Shown here one piece after another: positions 44,701-55,815 of a stretch of 64,000 bases of DNA (its first letter is position 1; every line of letters starts with the position of its first letter). Made by a program: the position numbers and the translations under genes. The notes beneath the pieces were generated by a model. The model ran no database searches, was not told the DNA's origin, and was given only the letters and a program-made list of their open reading frames with translations. The stretch comes from Aphelenchoides besseyi (lineage: Eukaryota > Nematoda > Chromadorea > Rhabditida > Aphelenchoididae): assembly GCA_024699855.1 (NCBI GenBank), contig JAMPIQ010000003.1:1488001-1552000 (forward strand). The letters are read 5' to 3'.

Positions 44701-47480
44701 TGCGCAGATTTAATCGAAAACCAAAAAAGATTGAGAGCGGGTGATTAATCGAGAAACCGTTTTTGAATCGTCTCGCGAGAGTCGCGCGAAAAGTAAACGG
44801 ATGAACAGAAAAGGCCATTAGCCGCCGTCTTCATCTGGGTTTTTGGCTCTGACCAAAATTACCGGAAGCGTTTGGACGAACCGGTGGAAACCGATCATCC
44901 AACCCACGCTTTTTATGCACAATAAAGTCGAGAAGCGTTGTGATTTGCGCGTCGTGGTCGTAAACAGTCAACAGTTGTGGACGAAGCGCGGAAGGTCATG
45001 AAAGTCGATAAACGACGCGAACCGTCAGCCTATGCGTTTAAGACCCGTGAATCAAAAAATTCTTTCAAAATGGCGCCAAAAATCGCACTCCTCTCAAGAA
45101 TTTGCGCAGCTGCAAAACGGCACTGAACAGGTGCGTCAGAAGACGAGGAGGAAATTTGCGGTTTACACCGCTGGCAGAACGCAGTCAACTGCGAATCTCG
45201 TGTCCCCAACAACATGGCAGCTAATTGGAAATCTGCCGTCCGAGTGAATTAGCGCAAACGAACGCCGAAAAATATTGTTCAATCGGATTCTACGGCGCCC
45301 ATTTTATCTGCCGATCTCACGCTCATTTTTCTGATGAGTAGCGGGAGGGAGGTCGTTTGTTTCTACACGCGCAGATGTCGCGAATTTAAATTTCTGTGAC
45401 TTCGGATGGTCATTCCCGTATTGACCCTTTTGGAGTTCATTGGCTCACTTGGAGCAAACAAAATGTGCGGATCAGTAGCCAAGTTTTCAGCTTTCACAAC
45501 ACACAACTCAGCCACAGGAGTAGAACACTCAAGAGCGTCGCCATGCGAAGTCTCAGCGAATGAATTTTCGTTGTCATCATTTCCGCATCGTAGACTCCGT
45601 TTCACCGCTCCGCCATTTGCTTTCTTTTGCCCCTAAACTGATGGGTCGGTGTGAAGGCAAGGAAGCAAAAACCTAACGTTCTTTCCAGCCGCTCGCTGAT
45701 CGTCTCGCAGCCACGATCTTTTTTGTTTGCGAACGAAAAGCCAATTTCGATCACAACTCACCTGCCGTCTTCCTTTGAGAGCCGTCGGTCGGTCAGAAGC
45801 GCGCGGATTACGCAACAAAGTGGGGAAAGCAGATGGAAGTGAGGAAGAAGTGAAGGGAAACGTAATAATTAGTCAAATTTGTTTAACAGACGATTTTTGG
45901 CGCAAAATCGAAGACCTTCCACTGATAAGCTGCACTGCTCCGGTGGTCACTCGAATTGGAAACCAAGAATGAATTCTCACGCTTTCAATTGGCAACTTTG
46001 CGCAACAGCGGGAGTGGACGGCACGAGATTTTTGATTAAAAGCCGCGAAATTCATAATTGAGAGCCTGTGGACCATTTCGAAAGCAATTTGCGTCTTCGC
46101 GCTACAAAATGGAAAACGATTGAAAAGCGTTGCGTTGAAAGCAAATTGGCTCGTTAAACGTGAGTTGATGACGCGCAATCGGAAGAAAGTTTAGCGAACG
46201 TGGCGAATTTTTGTACGTTTTTGTGAAAAGAAATCGTTTCGTTGGCCGTCGATCGAAACGGAAGCCAACACAAAAAGAAACGACGTTTTTTGCACACACA
46301 CGCTTCTCAACAACGTCGCTAATTTGGTTATCACGAGCAGTTGTGGAAGTGCGAAAAAAACGAACTGTTTGCGTTCGATCCAAAAAAAGAACTACGCAAT
46401 TGAACGAGAACGCAAACAAAACGCGAAAACTTTTTTTCGGTTATCAAACCGATTTCCACGTCGTAAACGTAAAACGTGAATTGGAGAGAAAAAAAGTAAA
46501 AACAAATTCGATCGACCGATGAAGTGGCTGATGAGTGATCTCGACGCACGTCGTTCACGTCAAGTCGATTTCTGCCGATGGCGCAAAATCAAACGAGATC
46601 GTGGAAGAAACACGCGGTTAATAAGCAAAGACACTTTTTTTTGTTGCAAGACATTGAAATTCGATCCCAAAAACAATTGCGACGAAATTCGTTTGCGCCG
46701 TTGAAGTGGCGGTCAATGGCGGGAATCTTGTGAGCCTCCGGGCGGTCGTGAGTCACGACGGGAATCAACGCGGACGATATGAACGCGAATTGCTATGAAT
46801 AATTCAACAAAAAGAAATCTGCTTCTAACGTTCTGTAGACGATGTGTTGGCGACGTCTGAAGAAATTTGTTTGTTCTCGCGCTCGTGTCTCGAAAGTGAC
46901 CCCAACGGGCTTGCGCAGTCGGCCGGAGGTCATTAAACGAGGACGTTTTTTGGCGGAGAGCCTCGTAAAAATCATCTCTTTTTGGCCTCTCAAGTCCCGA
47001 CCAACACGCAAATTTTGTACGAAAATCTCGAGAGTCCACTCATCACCTCCTCACGCTAATCGCCGTCCTGGAAATCAGTTGGGATTTTGGGCGCAAAAGT
47101 TTCCGACCAAAAAGAAACTCCGATTCAAACGAACCGCAAAAATCGAACGCAAATTCGCAGCTTCTGAAGCGGAAAAACAAATCGCGTTTAATAAAACGGC
47201 ATTTTGGGTCACCGACTTTGCAGAAACCAATTTTGTGTGAAACTCGTGGGAAAACATTGCAATTAGCTCGCCAACTTCTTCAAAAACAGCGCCCGTTTAC
47301 GTGATTCACATCGAAATCCTTCAACAAACACGTCGGCCATTGTTTCGCTATCAACTAGCCACCTTGGAGGCCTTCGGGTGGCAAAACAAAGTCGACGGTC
47401 AGAAGCGTTTTTTCGTTTTGAAAAAATTCCGGTAGTCGCCGATTTTTGACATTTCAATTTTTTATTAATTTCCACACAAA
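41739..47480. other. Long gene-free block with phased A/T tracts
   Basis: About 5.7 kb upstream of the latrophilin gene has no recognisable protein, splice pattern or repeat. It is unusually poor in stop codons on both strands (many frames of 60-140 codons) and has a distinctive texture: short A or T runs of 4-7 bases spaced by about 10 bases or multiples, separated by CG-rich hexamers (for example around 44550-44620, 46940-47020 and 47095-47230). This resembles the periodic An/Tn clusters (PATCs) of C. elegans germline genes. It may hold regulatory DNA or distal non-coding exons of the latrophilin gene. Confidence 0.4.
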
Positions 47481-48068
47481 TCGTAACGTTTGTTCGTAAT
47501 TGAACTTATGTGACCATGACATCTGAATTGCTGTTCAAAACAAAATGTTGCAATCGTTGGGTTCAATCATCCTGATCTAATCTCTGACGAATTTAAGTAG
47601 CTGTTTCCACTTCAAGATAAACGCATTGTCCTAAAGAAAAAGCTTTCGATGTTGCAGTTTATTTGTTCTTCAGATTCCATCTGAAATTCAGAACTCTATC
47701 GAAGTCGACATTCTTCAATTCGGCATAATCCGACGTTATGTCATTGATGATCACAACAAGTTGATCGATCAGTCGCAACAGCTTTCAGACATTAAGATGT
47801 GTTAGAGCAAAGAAAACTTGAAAACATCATGACGCGTAAAAGTCGACAACATTTTCAGTTGTTGAGATTCCCTTGTGATTGTGAAGAGATTGGATGCTTA
47901 AGATTTCAATCAAAAAATATCCGGGCCTAGGTTGCCCTGCGGGTTAATACGATTGGCATTTGCGTTTCAACAAATGCAAATTTGATGGTCGGTTTCAAGG
48001 TTCTGATTTGTCAGTTGCCTTCGATTGGGTGTTGGTGATTCGTCGTTCAATTTCTTTTTTGCTTCGTC
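47481..48068. other. Intergenic, nothing recognised
   Basis: Contains the likely promoter of the AAA-like gene. No other feature. Confidence 0.3.
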
Positions 48069-49048
48069 ATGGTTCTCTTGGAGGCGTTTGCAGCGGGTTT
48101 GAGTCTAACGCTCTCACATCAAATCAATCAGAAGATGGCAAGTTGAGAGAGAATTTCCGTCTTCATGTTTCTATTTGCAGTGGCGCTCACAACTGAAAAG
48201 AATGGGACTTGTTTCGTCGACGGGAGTCATGTTCGGGGCTCAAGGCTACGAGTTGTTGGTCTTGGAGTTGTTGCAGAAAGTGGAGCGCAATGCTGGTTGG
48301 GAGGCGGTGGAGGGCTACGATCGAACCATTCAGGCGCTTCAACGCAACATCATTCGTCCGTTGAAGGTCGAAAAGTTTGCGGACGACTTGAAACCGGGAA
48401 TTCTGCTTCGCGGATTGACAGACGAGTGCGAGCAAATGATTCGTGCAATAGCAACTGAGTTTAACGGCAACATGGTGCGTGTTAATGCTTTCGATTTGCT
48501 CAATTGCTTTTACGGTTAGTTGAAAAGAAAGTGGCTTCCAACTTCTGTTTAGTCCGATCGCTGTTTCGTGTGATCAAAAAGCTGCGTCCGGTGATTGTGG
48601 TCGTCGACAATGCGGGTGTGTAATTGAATGTCCTAGATCTTCTACTAGTCGTTTAGATGTTATTTTGCAAGCGAGTGACTATCCGAAGGCTCATCAACTC
48701 AAAATGAAGCTTTTGCGTCGTTGGCCAACAGTTGAAGATCAAATCTGTTTGATTGCGACGACCAATTTGTCTCACGGACTGGATCGTGGATTCATCATAA
48801 ACACGTTCAAGTTGTCGATTGAAGTCTCTGTAAATTTTCAGCATTCGATTGATACCGTTTGTGATGTTCAGCAACACGTTCGCCCTTCATGCCCACCACC
48901 AGATTATTTTTCTCGTTTGTCCGATGAACAAGTTGCCAATTTCAAGTCGTACGGAAGTGCCGGACCATCTGGTTGGAAGGCGAAGAGCTCGTCGATTGTC
49001 GCCGAAGCGAAAAACAAGTTCAATCATCTCATGTATCCGCAACTTTGA
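48069..49048 (+). CDS. Msp1/ATAD1-like AAA protein lacking Walker motifs
   Basis: Exons 48069-48137, 48181-48514, 48553-48615 and 48657-49048 give 285 residues. A short hydrophobic N-terminus (MVLLEAFAAGLSLTLS) corresponds to the membrane anchor. The body aligns block by block with ATAD1/Msp1, the outer-mitochondrial-membrane AAA extractase: GYDRTIQALQRNIIRPLKVE, LKPGILLRG, VRSLFRVIKKLRPVIVVVDN, LLRRWPTVEDQICLIATTN. The Walker A GPPGCGKT is replaced by GLTDECEQ, the Walker B Glu by Asn (VVVDNAD), and the arginine-finger stretch is absent. Sensor-1 Asn (ATTN) remains. The first intron uses a GC donor (ATG|GCAAGT). ATP hydrolysis looks impossible; the product may be a regulatory or substrate-binding pseudo-ATPase. 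Confidence 0.75.
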
Positions 49049-49176
49049 ACTTGTTTTCTTTTTTTGAAATAAACATTAGGAATATAGTTGAAGACCTTAG
49101 AGAGTACCTTCCGCCTTCTTCAAACCGTCCTCAAGTAAAGAATCGAAATGTAAGAGTGAAGAGCAAAAAGATTGCT

Positions 49177-49247
49177 GGAGATATGGGGAATTGAACCCCA
49201 GCCCTCTCGCATGCTAAGCGAGCGCTCTACCACTGAGCTATATCCCC
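49177..49247 (-). tRNA. tRNA-Ala (AGC)
   Basis: A 71-base cloverleaf on the minus strand: acceptor GGGGATA/TATCTCC, D-arm GCTCAGTGGTAGAGC, anticodon stem-loop CTCGC-TTAGCAT-GCGAG with anticodon AGC at 49213-49215, and T-arm TGGGG-TTCAATT-CCCCA. An oligo-T terminator (TTTTT) follows at about 49165. The gene lies downstream of the AAA-like gene on the other strand. Confidence 0.95.
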
Positions 49248-49517
49248 GACGAACAACAATCAATCACTTAAGATCTTGAACAAAGTTTTTGTTGGCAGCG
49301 AGAATCTACGTGGGAATCGTAACATTCTTCAACCGGAAAATTCAGAACACACTCGACTTTGACAAACTGAACTTCAACTATAATCGTTGACGAAAACCAA
49401 CATGTTTTTGTTTTAAAATTCATGGAACATAACATCCGATTTAAAAAAAAATTTCTTAAAAATAGATAATTTCTGTTATATAACAATTCAATAAAAACAA
49501 ACGAAGAAATGAACAGT

Positions 49518-50029
49518 TTAGTTGCCATTGGATGATTGATTATTTGCATCTGAGCTGTTATGGTGAGACGGATGTAAAGGCGGTTGTTGCTGCTGTTGAA
49601 TCATTGTGTATGAAGCGAGTTGTGCGAGCAAAAGCTCATTTGCAAACACTTGTCGTCCAACGTTGAAAGCCGGGACTTCTAAAATTGAAAGATTAGATTA
49701 ATACATTGTTTGGAACTTACTTTCTGCTTCGGCTATGAAAAGCCTTGCTTTCAACTCCGAAGCTTCTTTCTGAAGCTTTTTGATAAGGTTTCGGAGCTGC
49801 TCAAGAATGTCCGTTTGTTGCAACTGGACTTTAGGATGATGTTCAATCTCTTCGACCACATTTCGAAGCCCGTGTTACTCCGCTTGGAGTAGTTGACAGC
49901 GAATCGCTTCACGGTCGCCTTTACGAATCTAAAAGAAATGCAAAAGAAATACAATTAAAAAATAATACACTTACCTTTGGTCGTGGTTGCTCGTCGTTCG
50001 AAGCGCTGGACTCGTTGACGCTTCGACAT
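49518..50029 (-). pseudogene. Coiled-coil/bHLH-like protein with in-frame stop
   Basis: ATG at 50029 opens a basic segment (MSKRQRVQRFERRATTTK). After a 53-base intron the next exon (about 49722-49927) reads IRKGDREAIRCQLLQAE, then TAA, then HGLRNVVEEIEHHPKVQLQQ and DILEQLRNLIKKLQKEASEL, a strong coiled coil. The last exon ends with a Gln/His/Ser/Asn-rich tail (stop at 49518). A TATATAAA lies about 50 bases upstream. The first junction also leaves a phase mismatch. The basic start, the Glu/Leu helices and a DILE element loosely recall HES/bHLH factors. Two lesions suggest a pseudogene; a sequencing error or an unusual splice could also explain them. Confidence 0.45.
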
Positions 50030-50169
50030 GTTAACTAGATTTCGAAACGAGTTGTTGTCGACTGATGGCTGTGGTTTATATACAGCTTTCGAACTGCCAG
50101 TTTACACGCCTCTGTTCATCTAATCAAATTGATTGGCACCTCGAGGTATTTTCGTTTTCGAGTTCAAAT

Positions 50170-50463
50170 TTACGTGCGCAATCCAAAATGCGCCGAAAGA
50201 GCGACTGCTGAGTGGTGGCATTGTTGCCGCGAGTTATGATTGAGAGCGCCGAGTTGCAAAACACTAGCAATTTCGGTTGTGAATTTGAACGTGGGGATCA
50301 TGAGTGTCAACTGACCAAAAAATACCCGACGGTGTTTCTTAGCACCGTTGTACCCTGCAGTTAATTGCAATTTTTTCAAATCATCGTATGGAATTTGATG
50401 GCGTTGTTCAACGCGTTCGTGACTCTCTCCATCGAGATACCGCGTTTGAACACTTTCAAGCAT
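50170..50463 (-). CDS. Candidate short protein, not recognised
   Basis: A minus-strand frame of 97 codons from ATG 50463 begins MLESVQTRYLDGESHERVEQ and includes IPYDDLKKLQLTAGYNGAKK followed by HRR and a GTATTTT that could be a donor. The first half has protein-like composition; the second half is less convincing. It lies upstream of the coiled-coil gene on the same strand. No family is recognised. Confidence 0.3.
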   Translation of the reverse strand: MLESVQTRYLDGESHERVEQRHQIPYDDLKKLQLTAGYNGAKKHRRVFFGQLTLMIPTFKFTTEIASVLQLGALNHNSRQQCHHSAVALSAHFGLRT

Positions 50464-51202
50464 TCTTCATAAACAAACTGACTGTACAAATAAGATTCTG
50501 TCTCCTTAAAACTGTGCATTTAAGTAAAATTTTTTGATTTCTGTTTCTGAATGTCTTAAGATTTATGAGATTTGGGTTCGAAACATCCGTATAATCGAAA
50601 GTCGTTGATTTCAAAGATCCAGCAAAACCAAGCGTTGCAATAGATCGATTGTTTGTTTTCGTTTCTCTGCGTATACGTAGTCGTCGTTCAGTTCTTCACT
50701 TCTGTTGTTGTTACAAATCAACTCATTGGTTTTTACGCGTTCGATGCATGACGATCATATTTTAGAAAACCAAAGCTTCTACTTAACGTTGTTCAACTAC
50801 AGTCCATCTATTAAGACCGATTCCAAACACATATCTCTTATTTGTTCTTTCATTTTCTCTGAGCATCCAACCAAAACAAAGGTTCTCAAATCATCAATCA
50901 ACCTTCAACTCAATCGATGAAAACAACGGCTTGATTAGCGAAACTGCGATTTGTTGTTTTAATCTTTATCGTCAACAAATTAGATTGTATTTTTGTATAG
51001 TTGTTTAAGTTTCACTCTACTCAGCATCCTATTTTCAATAAACTGTTTGCAGTAATTTCACAATACAACCTATTAAAAGAAACACCACCTGCTCATTAGT
51101 TCTCAAGGTAACAATAAACTCGCTGTAGTTTGTCGTCAAGAAGAGTAAAAATTTCGATTAACAGAGCAAAATGTTTATTGTTCTTGCTAAAAGCCAGTAC
51201 AA
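50464..51202. other. Intergenic, nothing recognised
   Basis: AT-rich. AATAAA on the plus strand occurs at about 51036, but no gene on that strand was identified. Confidence 0.35.
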
Positions 51203-52126
51203 TCAAATTGAATCAAGACGAGAACTTACACTATCAAAGACGGCTTCAGAAGTTGTCGGATGTTTTTGTTTTGGTTTGCTTTTTGAATTCGATGGTTTCT
51301 GTTGTGAAGTTTGTGGAAGAACTTCGGTCACCGGAACCTGGACTTTGACTTCGACCGCAACCACAGAATCATTTTGAGTCACTTCAACTTGCAAATCGGA
51401 ATCTTTTTTCATCGCTTCTGGAGCCACTTTATTTTGTTTCGTCTGTTGAACAGGTGTTTTAACCAGAAGTGTGAATTGAGTTTCCTTCATTCCTCCAACC
51501 TTCGGCAACTGAGCGGTGGTTGAGTGAACGAATTTTGCTGCTCGAACGGGATAAACGCGACGATTAGGTCGAAACGATTGTCCTTCTTGTTTGATTACCT
51601 TCTCATGTTGTTTTTCAAGATACTAAAAACAATTCAATGGTGAAAACGGTGACTTACACGGTCAACTTGTCGTTTGTGGCGAGTGTGCAGAGTTCGCGGT
51701 GGCTTCGCCAATTGATATCTACGACATCGACACCACGCCCAACAACCCGCACACTTGTCGACCATTTCGTCGAAGAAATTGTGAATCCACATCACTTCGA
51801 AGATAATGCCAACGCAGTAGAAAACGAGAATTACGATCAACGGTATAAAAATGACCAGAAATAGGAAGAAAACAGTGATCCCGACAATTGCTGCTTTTGT
51901 ATATGAGCATGTTGACTAAAAAACTACGTAGAATTCGCACTCCAAAAACGTTTACCTGACGACCTTTACCTGCTGATTGACATTCTCGACCAAAACCGCA
52001 TTTCGAATCGGAACATGTTGTGTCGTGGTTTTGACGTTTATTAACTCCCTTAAGTGAAGTTGCAACCATAATGTTAACCACAACAACAAATGCCAAGAGG
52101 CAGAAATGAAATCGACCGCTCATCAT
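51203..52126 (-). CDS. Single-pass membrane protein with Cys-rich stub
   Basis: Exons 51956-52126, 51658-51915 and 51203-51622 are all whole codons and encode 282 residues. A signal peptide (FHFCLLAFVVVVNIMVATS) is followed by a short ectodomain with CSDSKCGFGREC and STC, then a long membrane segment (AAIVGITVFFLFLVIFIPL...VILVFYCVGIIF). The cytoplasmic side begins with a Cys-rich cluster (CAGCWAWCRCRRY), perhaps palmitoylated, and continues with about 150 basic, Lys/Val/Gln-rich residues. Not recognised; a nematode-specific type I membrane protein is the best description. Confidence 0.65.
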
Positions 52127-52393
52127 CAAAAAGAAGTTGTGAAGATTAAAGTTCAATTTACTTTTGCATTTTGATAGTTGAAATTTCAACAAGAGCTTTA
52201 AGATCATGCTTCTGATCTTGGAATTTGAAGGCAGCTATTAATTGCTATGGAAGAGCATTCTCATTGAACACATGTGAGTGCTACGTTAACATTGCGCAAC
52301 AGCAGTTGGAAAGAAAGTGTCGGATTGAATAGAACTCATTTGCCTTTAATTTTGTTCTTTAAATCAGTCGGTCGTTCTACTTCTCTCGTGAAG

Positions 52394-53538
52394 ATGTCAA
52401 CGAGCAAACCAATTGAATGGGAATCGAACAATCAATTTCCGGTGTCGGCAAAAGTCGAGCAAATCATCAAGAAAGGTAACTCAATGGTTGATCTCTTCAA
52501 TTCCCTATCTTTCAGCTGTTGATGTGGAATGGAAGGAAAAAGTCTGCAAATCGAAAGAAACGATGAGTCCGGCAGAATACAACGAGCTTCTCCAATGTTC
52601 AACCGTCTTCAAGGTGTTTGCTGCGGATTGTGCTCGTCAGTTTTTGCACGAACAAAAACCGGAGATTTTGATTGAACTCGAAAAATTGGATCTAAAGTTT
52701 CCAGTCAATGATTCCGGAGACTCGGCCTCAAATAAAGAGTCCATCAGTTCGTTCACTTTGGATGAGCCCTGCAGTTTACGCAAAACGGTTGTGCTTGTCG
52801 CTGGCGGTTGGGTTCTTCCGTCGCGATCGTCGATTTCGGCAACTTTCCTTCTTGCCCAGGGACAAGTGGTGCTGAATCTGAACAATCAGGTGAGCTAAGA
52901 AACAACCACTTGTAATATCGTTTTTAGATCATGCAACACTCTGGCAATTGGTCGAATGTCCACTATGTTTTGTTGTTGTGTGATACTGATTGGGGTAATC
53001 AAACATCTCTTCTTCTCATTTTGATTACTTTACAGCTCTTCGAGACACGTTCTGGCATTTGCAACGTCTCTTCCAAACCATACGAAACAAAGCACCAAAC
53101 GTGGAATTGATCGGGATGTCTCAAGTACCAGTCGTCAATTCAACTCATGTTTCGAAAATGAATCAACGTGCAATCGGCAACTTCAATAATGCCATGAATA
53201 TGTATTGCGAATCGGGAATCATCACTATAAATCGATCGCGCCGTTCTGCTCGTAATCGTTCCAACAGCAATCAAACCGATGGAGTTGCTGGTCTTCTTCG
53301 TTTGTTTTCCGTTCCAGCGGACACGTTGACTGCGTGGCAAGCGCATTACGAACCCGAAAAGAATCACTATTGGACTGAAGAGGCAGCGGGAGAAGTTGTT
53401 CAAACGCTAATCGAGCAATTCGAAAATGCCATTAAGGATCTCAAACAACCAAAGACTGCCGAATTGGCAACTGCAAAAGTTCCACAAACTCGTTCTCGTC
53501 GTCGTCGTGGAAAAGCCGCTAATGCCGGAAAATCTTAA
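52394..53538 (+). CDS. Uncharacterised protein, possibly SGNH-hydrolase-like
   Basis: Exons 52394-52475, 52516-52889, 52928-52994 and 53036-53538 give 341 residues without a signal peptide. The central part alternates hydrophobic strands and helices: TVVLVAGGWVLPS, NVHYVLLLCDTDW, HLQRLFQTIRNKAPNVELIG. This order (strand with Gly, strand with Asp, helix, then 'P.a.i...s..P') is reminiscent of SGNH/GDSL hydrolases, but the catalytic GDS and GxND motifs are missing. The C-terminus is basic (QTRSRRRRGKAANAGKS), suggesting nucleic-acid contact. The family call is weak; the gene itself is well supported. AATAAA at 53550. Confidence 0.7.
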
Positions 53539-53840
53539 TTGTTCTCGTAAAATAAACTGTTCAGTCAATAGGCAGAATGTTAAATTGATGTTCTCTCAAC
53601 AACACAAGTTTAGTCGAGAAGTTTTTAGTTGGAGTTTGTTTGCTTCTTTCAATCTTTGACACGTGTTCCTATCGATGTGGAAGTCAATAATGAATATTCA
53701 CTCTAATGAGTTTGTTCACATCAACCGATTTTATGTACGTAGGCAGAGAAGGTGATTGGAATTGTATTTTAAATTAATCGCTTTTGAAGACAATAAAACC
53801 AATGAAGAGTCGTTATCTTACATCACTTCTTTTCTCTAAA

Positions 53841-54444
53841 ATGTCTTCTACCTTGTGGTTCAATGTCTTCGTTTGTGCAACATTAATTGTTGCAGTTCGT
53901 GGGTCTGTCATAGGTACTTTGTTGGAGCTGCCTGAAGAATACAAAGGTATAGTAAAATTCATTGTACTGATCAACATTTAAACTTCAGATATTCCATATC
54001 CCGATGCTATGGAAACGATCAAAGAATTTACTCCCGAAGAACTAAAGTTAATCAAAGAAGCTATTGAGAAAGATGGAGGTCAATACAAATCGGACGACAT
54101 AGATGTTTTGAGTTACATCAAACCCAAAGACGAAAAACTATACAAGGAACTCGAAAATATTGGCAGTAAAGTGAATAACAATGTTAACAAAATTAGGAAC
54201 CCGGAAGCAAACTTTGCCATCAACGAATTGCGCATTCAATTTGGCGCGGTTAATGTGAAGGATCATGATGCAGTTGTCAATCAACTTAATGGATGGAAAA
54301 AACGCTTTCATGAACTGAGCAAAGAAGGACAAGATCAAATCGCCCAATACTTCCCAGGAGTTGCCAAAACCTTGAAATGTGAGTGCCTTCAAGCAGTGGA
54401 CTAATCAACGTCATGTTTCAGCAAACACCCGCGTTCGCGTGTAA
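53841..54444 (+). CDS. FAR-like secreted protein D
   Basis: Exons 53841-53946, 53989-54378 and 54422-54444 encode 172 residues; an in-frame ATG at 53802 would add 13 but gives a poorer signal peptide. From 53841 the leader is MSSTLWFNVFVCATLIVAVR. The mature chain has the FAR start (METIKEFTPEELKLIKEAIE), a charged helical middle and the typical end GWKKRFHELSKEGQDQIAQY followed by FPGVAKTL. It has the same architecture as the three FAR-like genes at 20-24.5 kb, including the short last exon. AATAAA at about 54459. Confidence 0.72.
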
Positions 54445-54714
54445 CTTTTTGTTAATCGAAATAAACATTTAAAGTCGGCAATAACGTAATCTAAATCTTA
54501 TCTTAACTTTGCCCACATAGCAAGTACGTCGAGATCAGTTCTCGAAAACAACTAATCGGTTCGCTGATTTGAAAACGGTTGAATTTGCAAACGATGCAAA
54601 TATCTCTGGAACCAACACTTTTAAGTCGTTGGTTTATTCTTTGGCGTTTTCTGCATTCTGTGCAGTCGCTACTTCTCAGCGCTTTCGCTCATTCAATCGA
54701 CTTCTTAACGTGCA

Positions 54715-55815
54715 ATGTCTGGAAAACGTCCTTCGACTCAACAAAACGTCGATTCGAGTTGCAGCAAACGTTCGCGTCACGACTCAACTTTGGATCAGAA
54801 ACCGTGTACTTCGTCAGAATTCAATTCGACTTTTACGAGCTCACCATTAACTTCGAAGGAATCTGGCGGTCAAACGGTCAAGAGCGATCAACCGTTGCTG
54901 TTGAATGGAGTTCGTGATCTCGGTCAATACGTGAATTCCAATGTTTTCGGGTGAGTTTGAACAACTCACAAGGTTTTAGATTGCGGTTTCAGGGACTTGA
55001 AGAGAATGACGAACGCATATCCGATTGAAAGTGCTGAGTTTCATGAACGAAAATTCAAGACCGTGATGTGTCGTTTGTGGTTGCTCGATGGCTTCTGTTC
55101 TTTCGGTGACGAGTGTCGTTTCGCTCACGGAGACCACGAATTGCGTCCGATGCCGTGAGTCGACTTGTCGCGATTCCTAACGCCAATTCATTTCCAGTTT
55201 CCGCAATCCAATCATCGGTAACCCCAAGTACAAGACGCGTCCTTGTTTTAATTACGTCGAATATGGAGTTTGCACCTACGGGCATCGATGCTTGTTTGTT
55301 CATAAAAGCGCCAACGAAGACATTAAAGCGATGGTTCGTGCTCAGGTGGGCAGTTCGAAGAAAGATTTGATCTCAAAGTCATTCAGGAGAAACTGAATGC
55401 TACTCAACATGTTCAAGAACAAACGGCGATCAGTTCGAATCAACCAATCACTCAAATTCAGCCGACTGCTGCAACGTTTCCATTTGCAGTTCACAATTTG
55501 CCGATGACTCCCGCTGTCAATGCGCTTCATCAATCGTTCATGAACAGCAATCAACAACTACCGCTGAGCTTTCCTTCTATTTTGCAACCAAATATCGTTC
55601 AGTCGAATCCGTGGGCGCCATTAGAAGTTCATTCGCCGGCACCGAGCGGTCAACTGAATGGACGTTTGGGGGAGAAGGAGAATGGAAAGCTCAATGATAG
55701 TTGTTATGATGATATGTTAAATTGGCTAGAATGTGAACGGTAAGACGAGGAACCCTTTCCGTTTACATTCAATTTCAGTCAAAAGATGGCAGGTGAACTT
55801 TTCGAAGGTCGTTAA
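54715..55815 (+). CDS. Tandem CCCH zinc-finger RNA-binding protein (TIS11-type)
   Basis: Exons 54715-54950, 54993-55154, 55198-55345, 55387-55739 and 55779-55815 encode 311 residues. Two C-x8-C-x5-C-x3-H fingers are present, each led by a KT-R/K-type entry: KTVMCRLWLLDGFCSFGDEC with RFAH, and KTRPCFNYVEYGVCTYGHRC with LFVH. The linker carries RNPIIGNPKYK. Such tandem fingers bind AU- or UA-rich elements in 3' UTRs; nematodes have many (POS-1, MEX-1, OMA, PIE-1) acting in germline and embryo. The N-terminus is Ser-rich; the C-terminus is Gln/Pro/Asn-rich. Which ortholog it is cannot be told. Confidence 0.9.

Noticed and set aside
41739..47480. Dozens of 60-145-codon frames on both strands read as possible genes
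   Set aside because: None shows start context, splice sites, domains or signal peptides. Equal openness on both strands points to base composition rather than coding.
53802..53841. Upstream in-frame ATG of FAR-like gene D
   Set aside because: Starting at 53841 gives a cleaner signal peptide; the longer form adds a polar lead.
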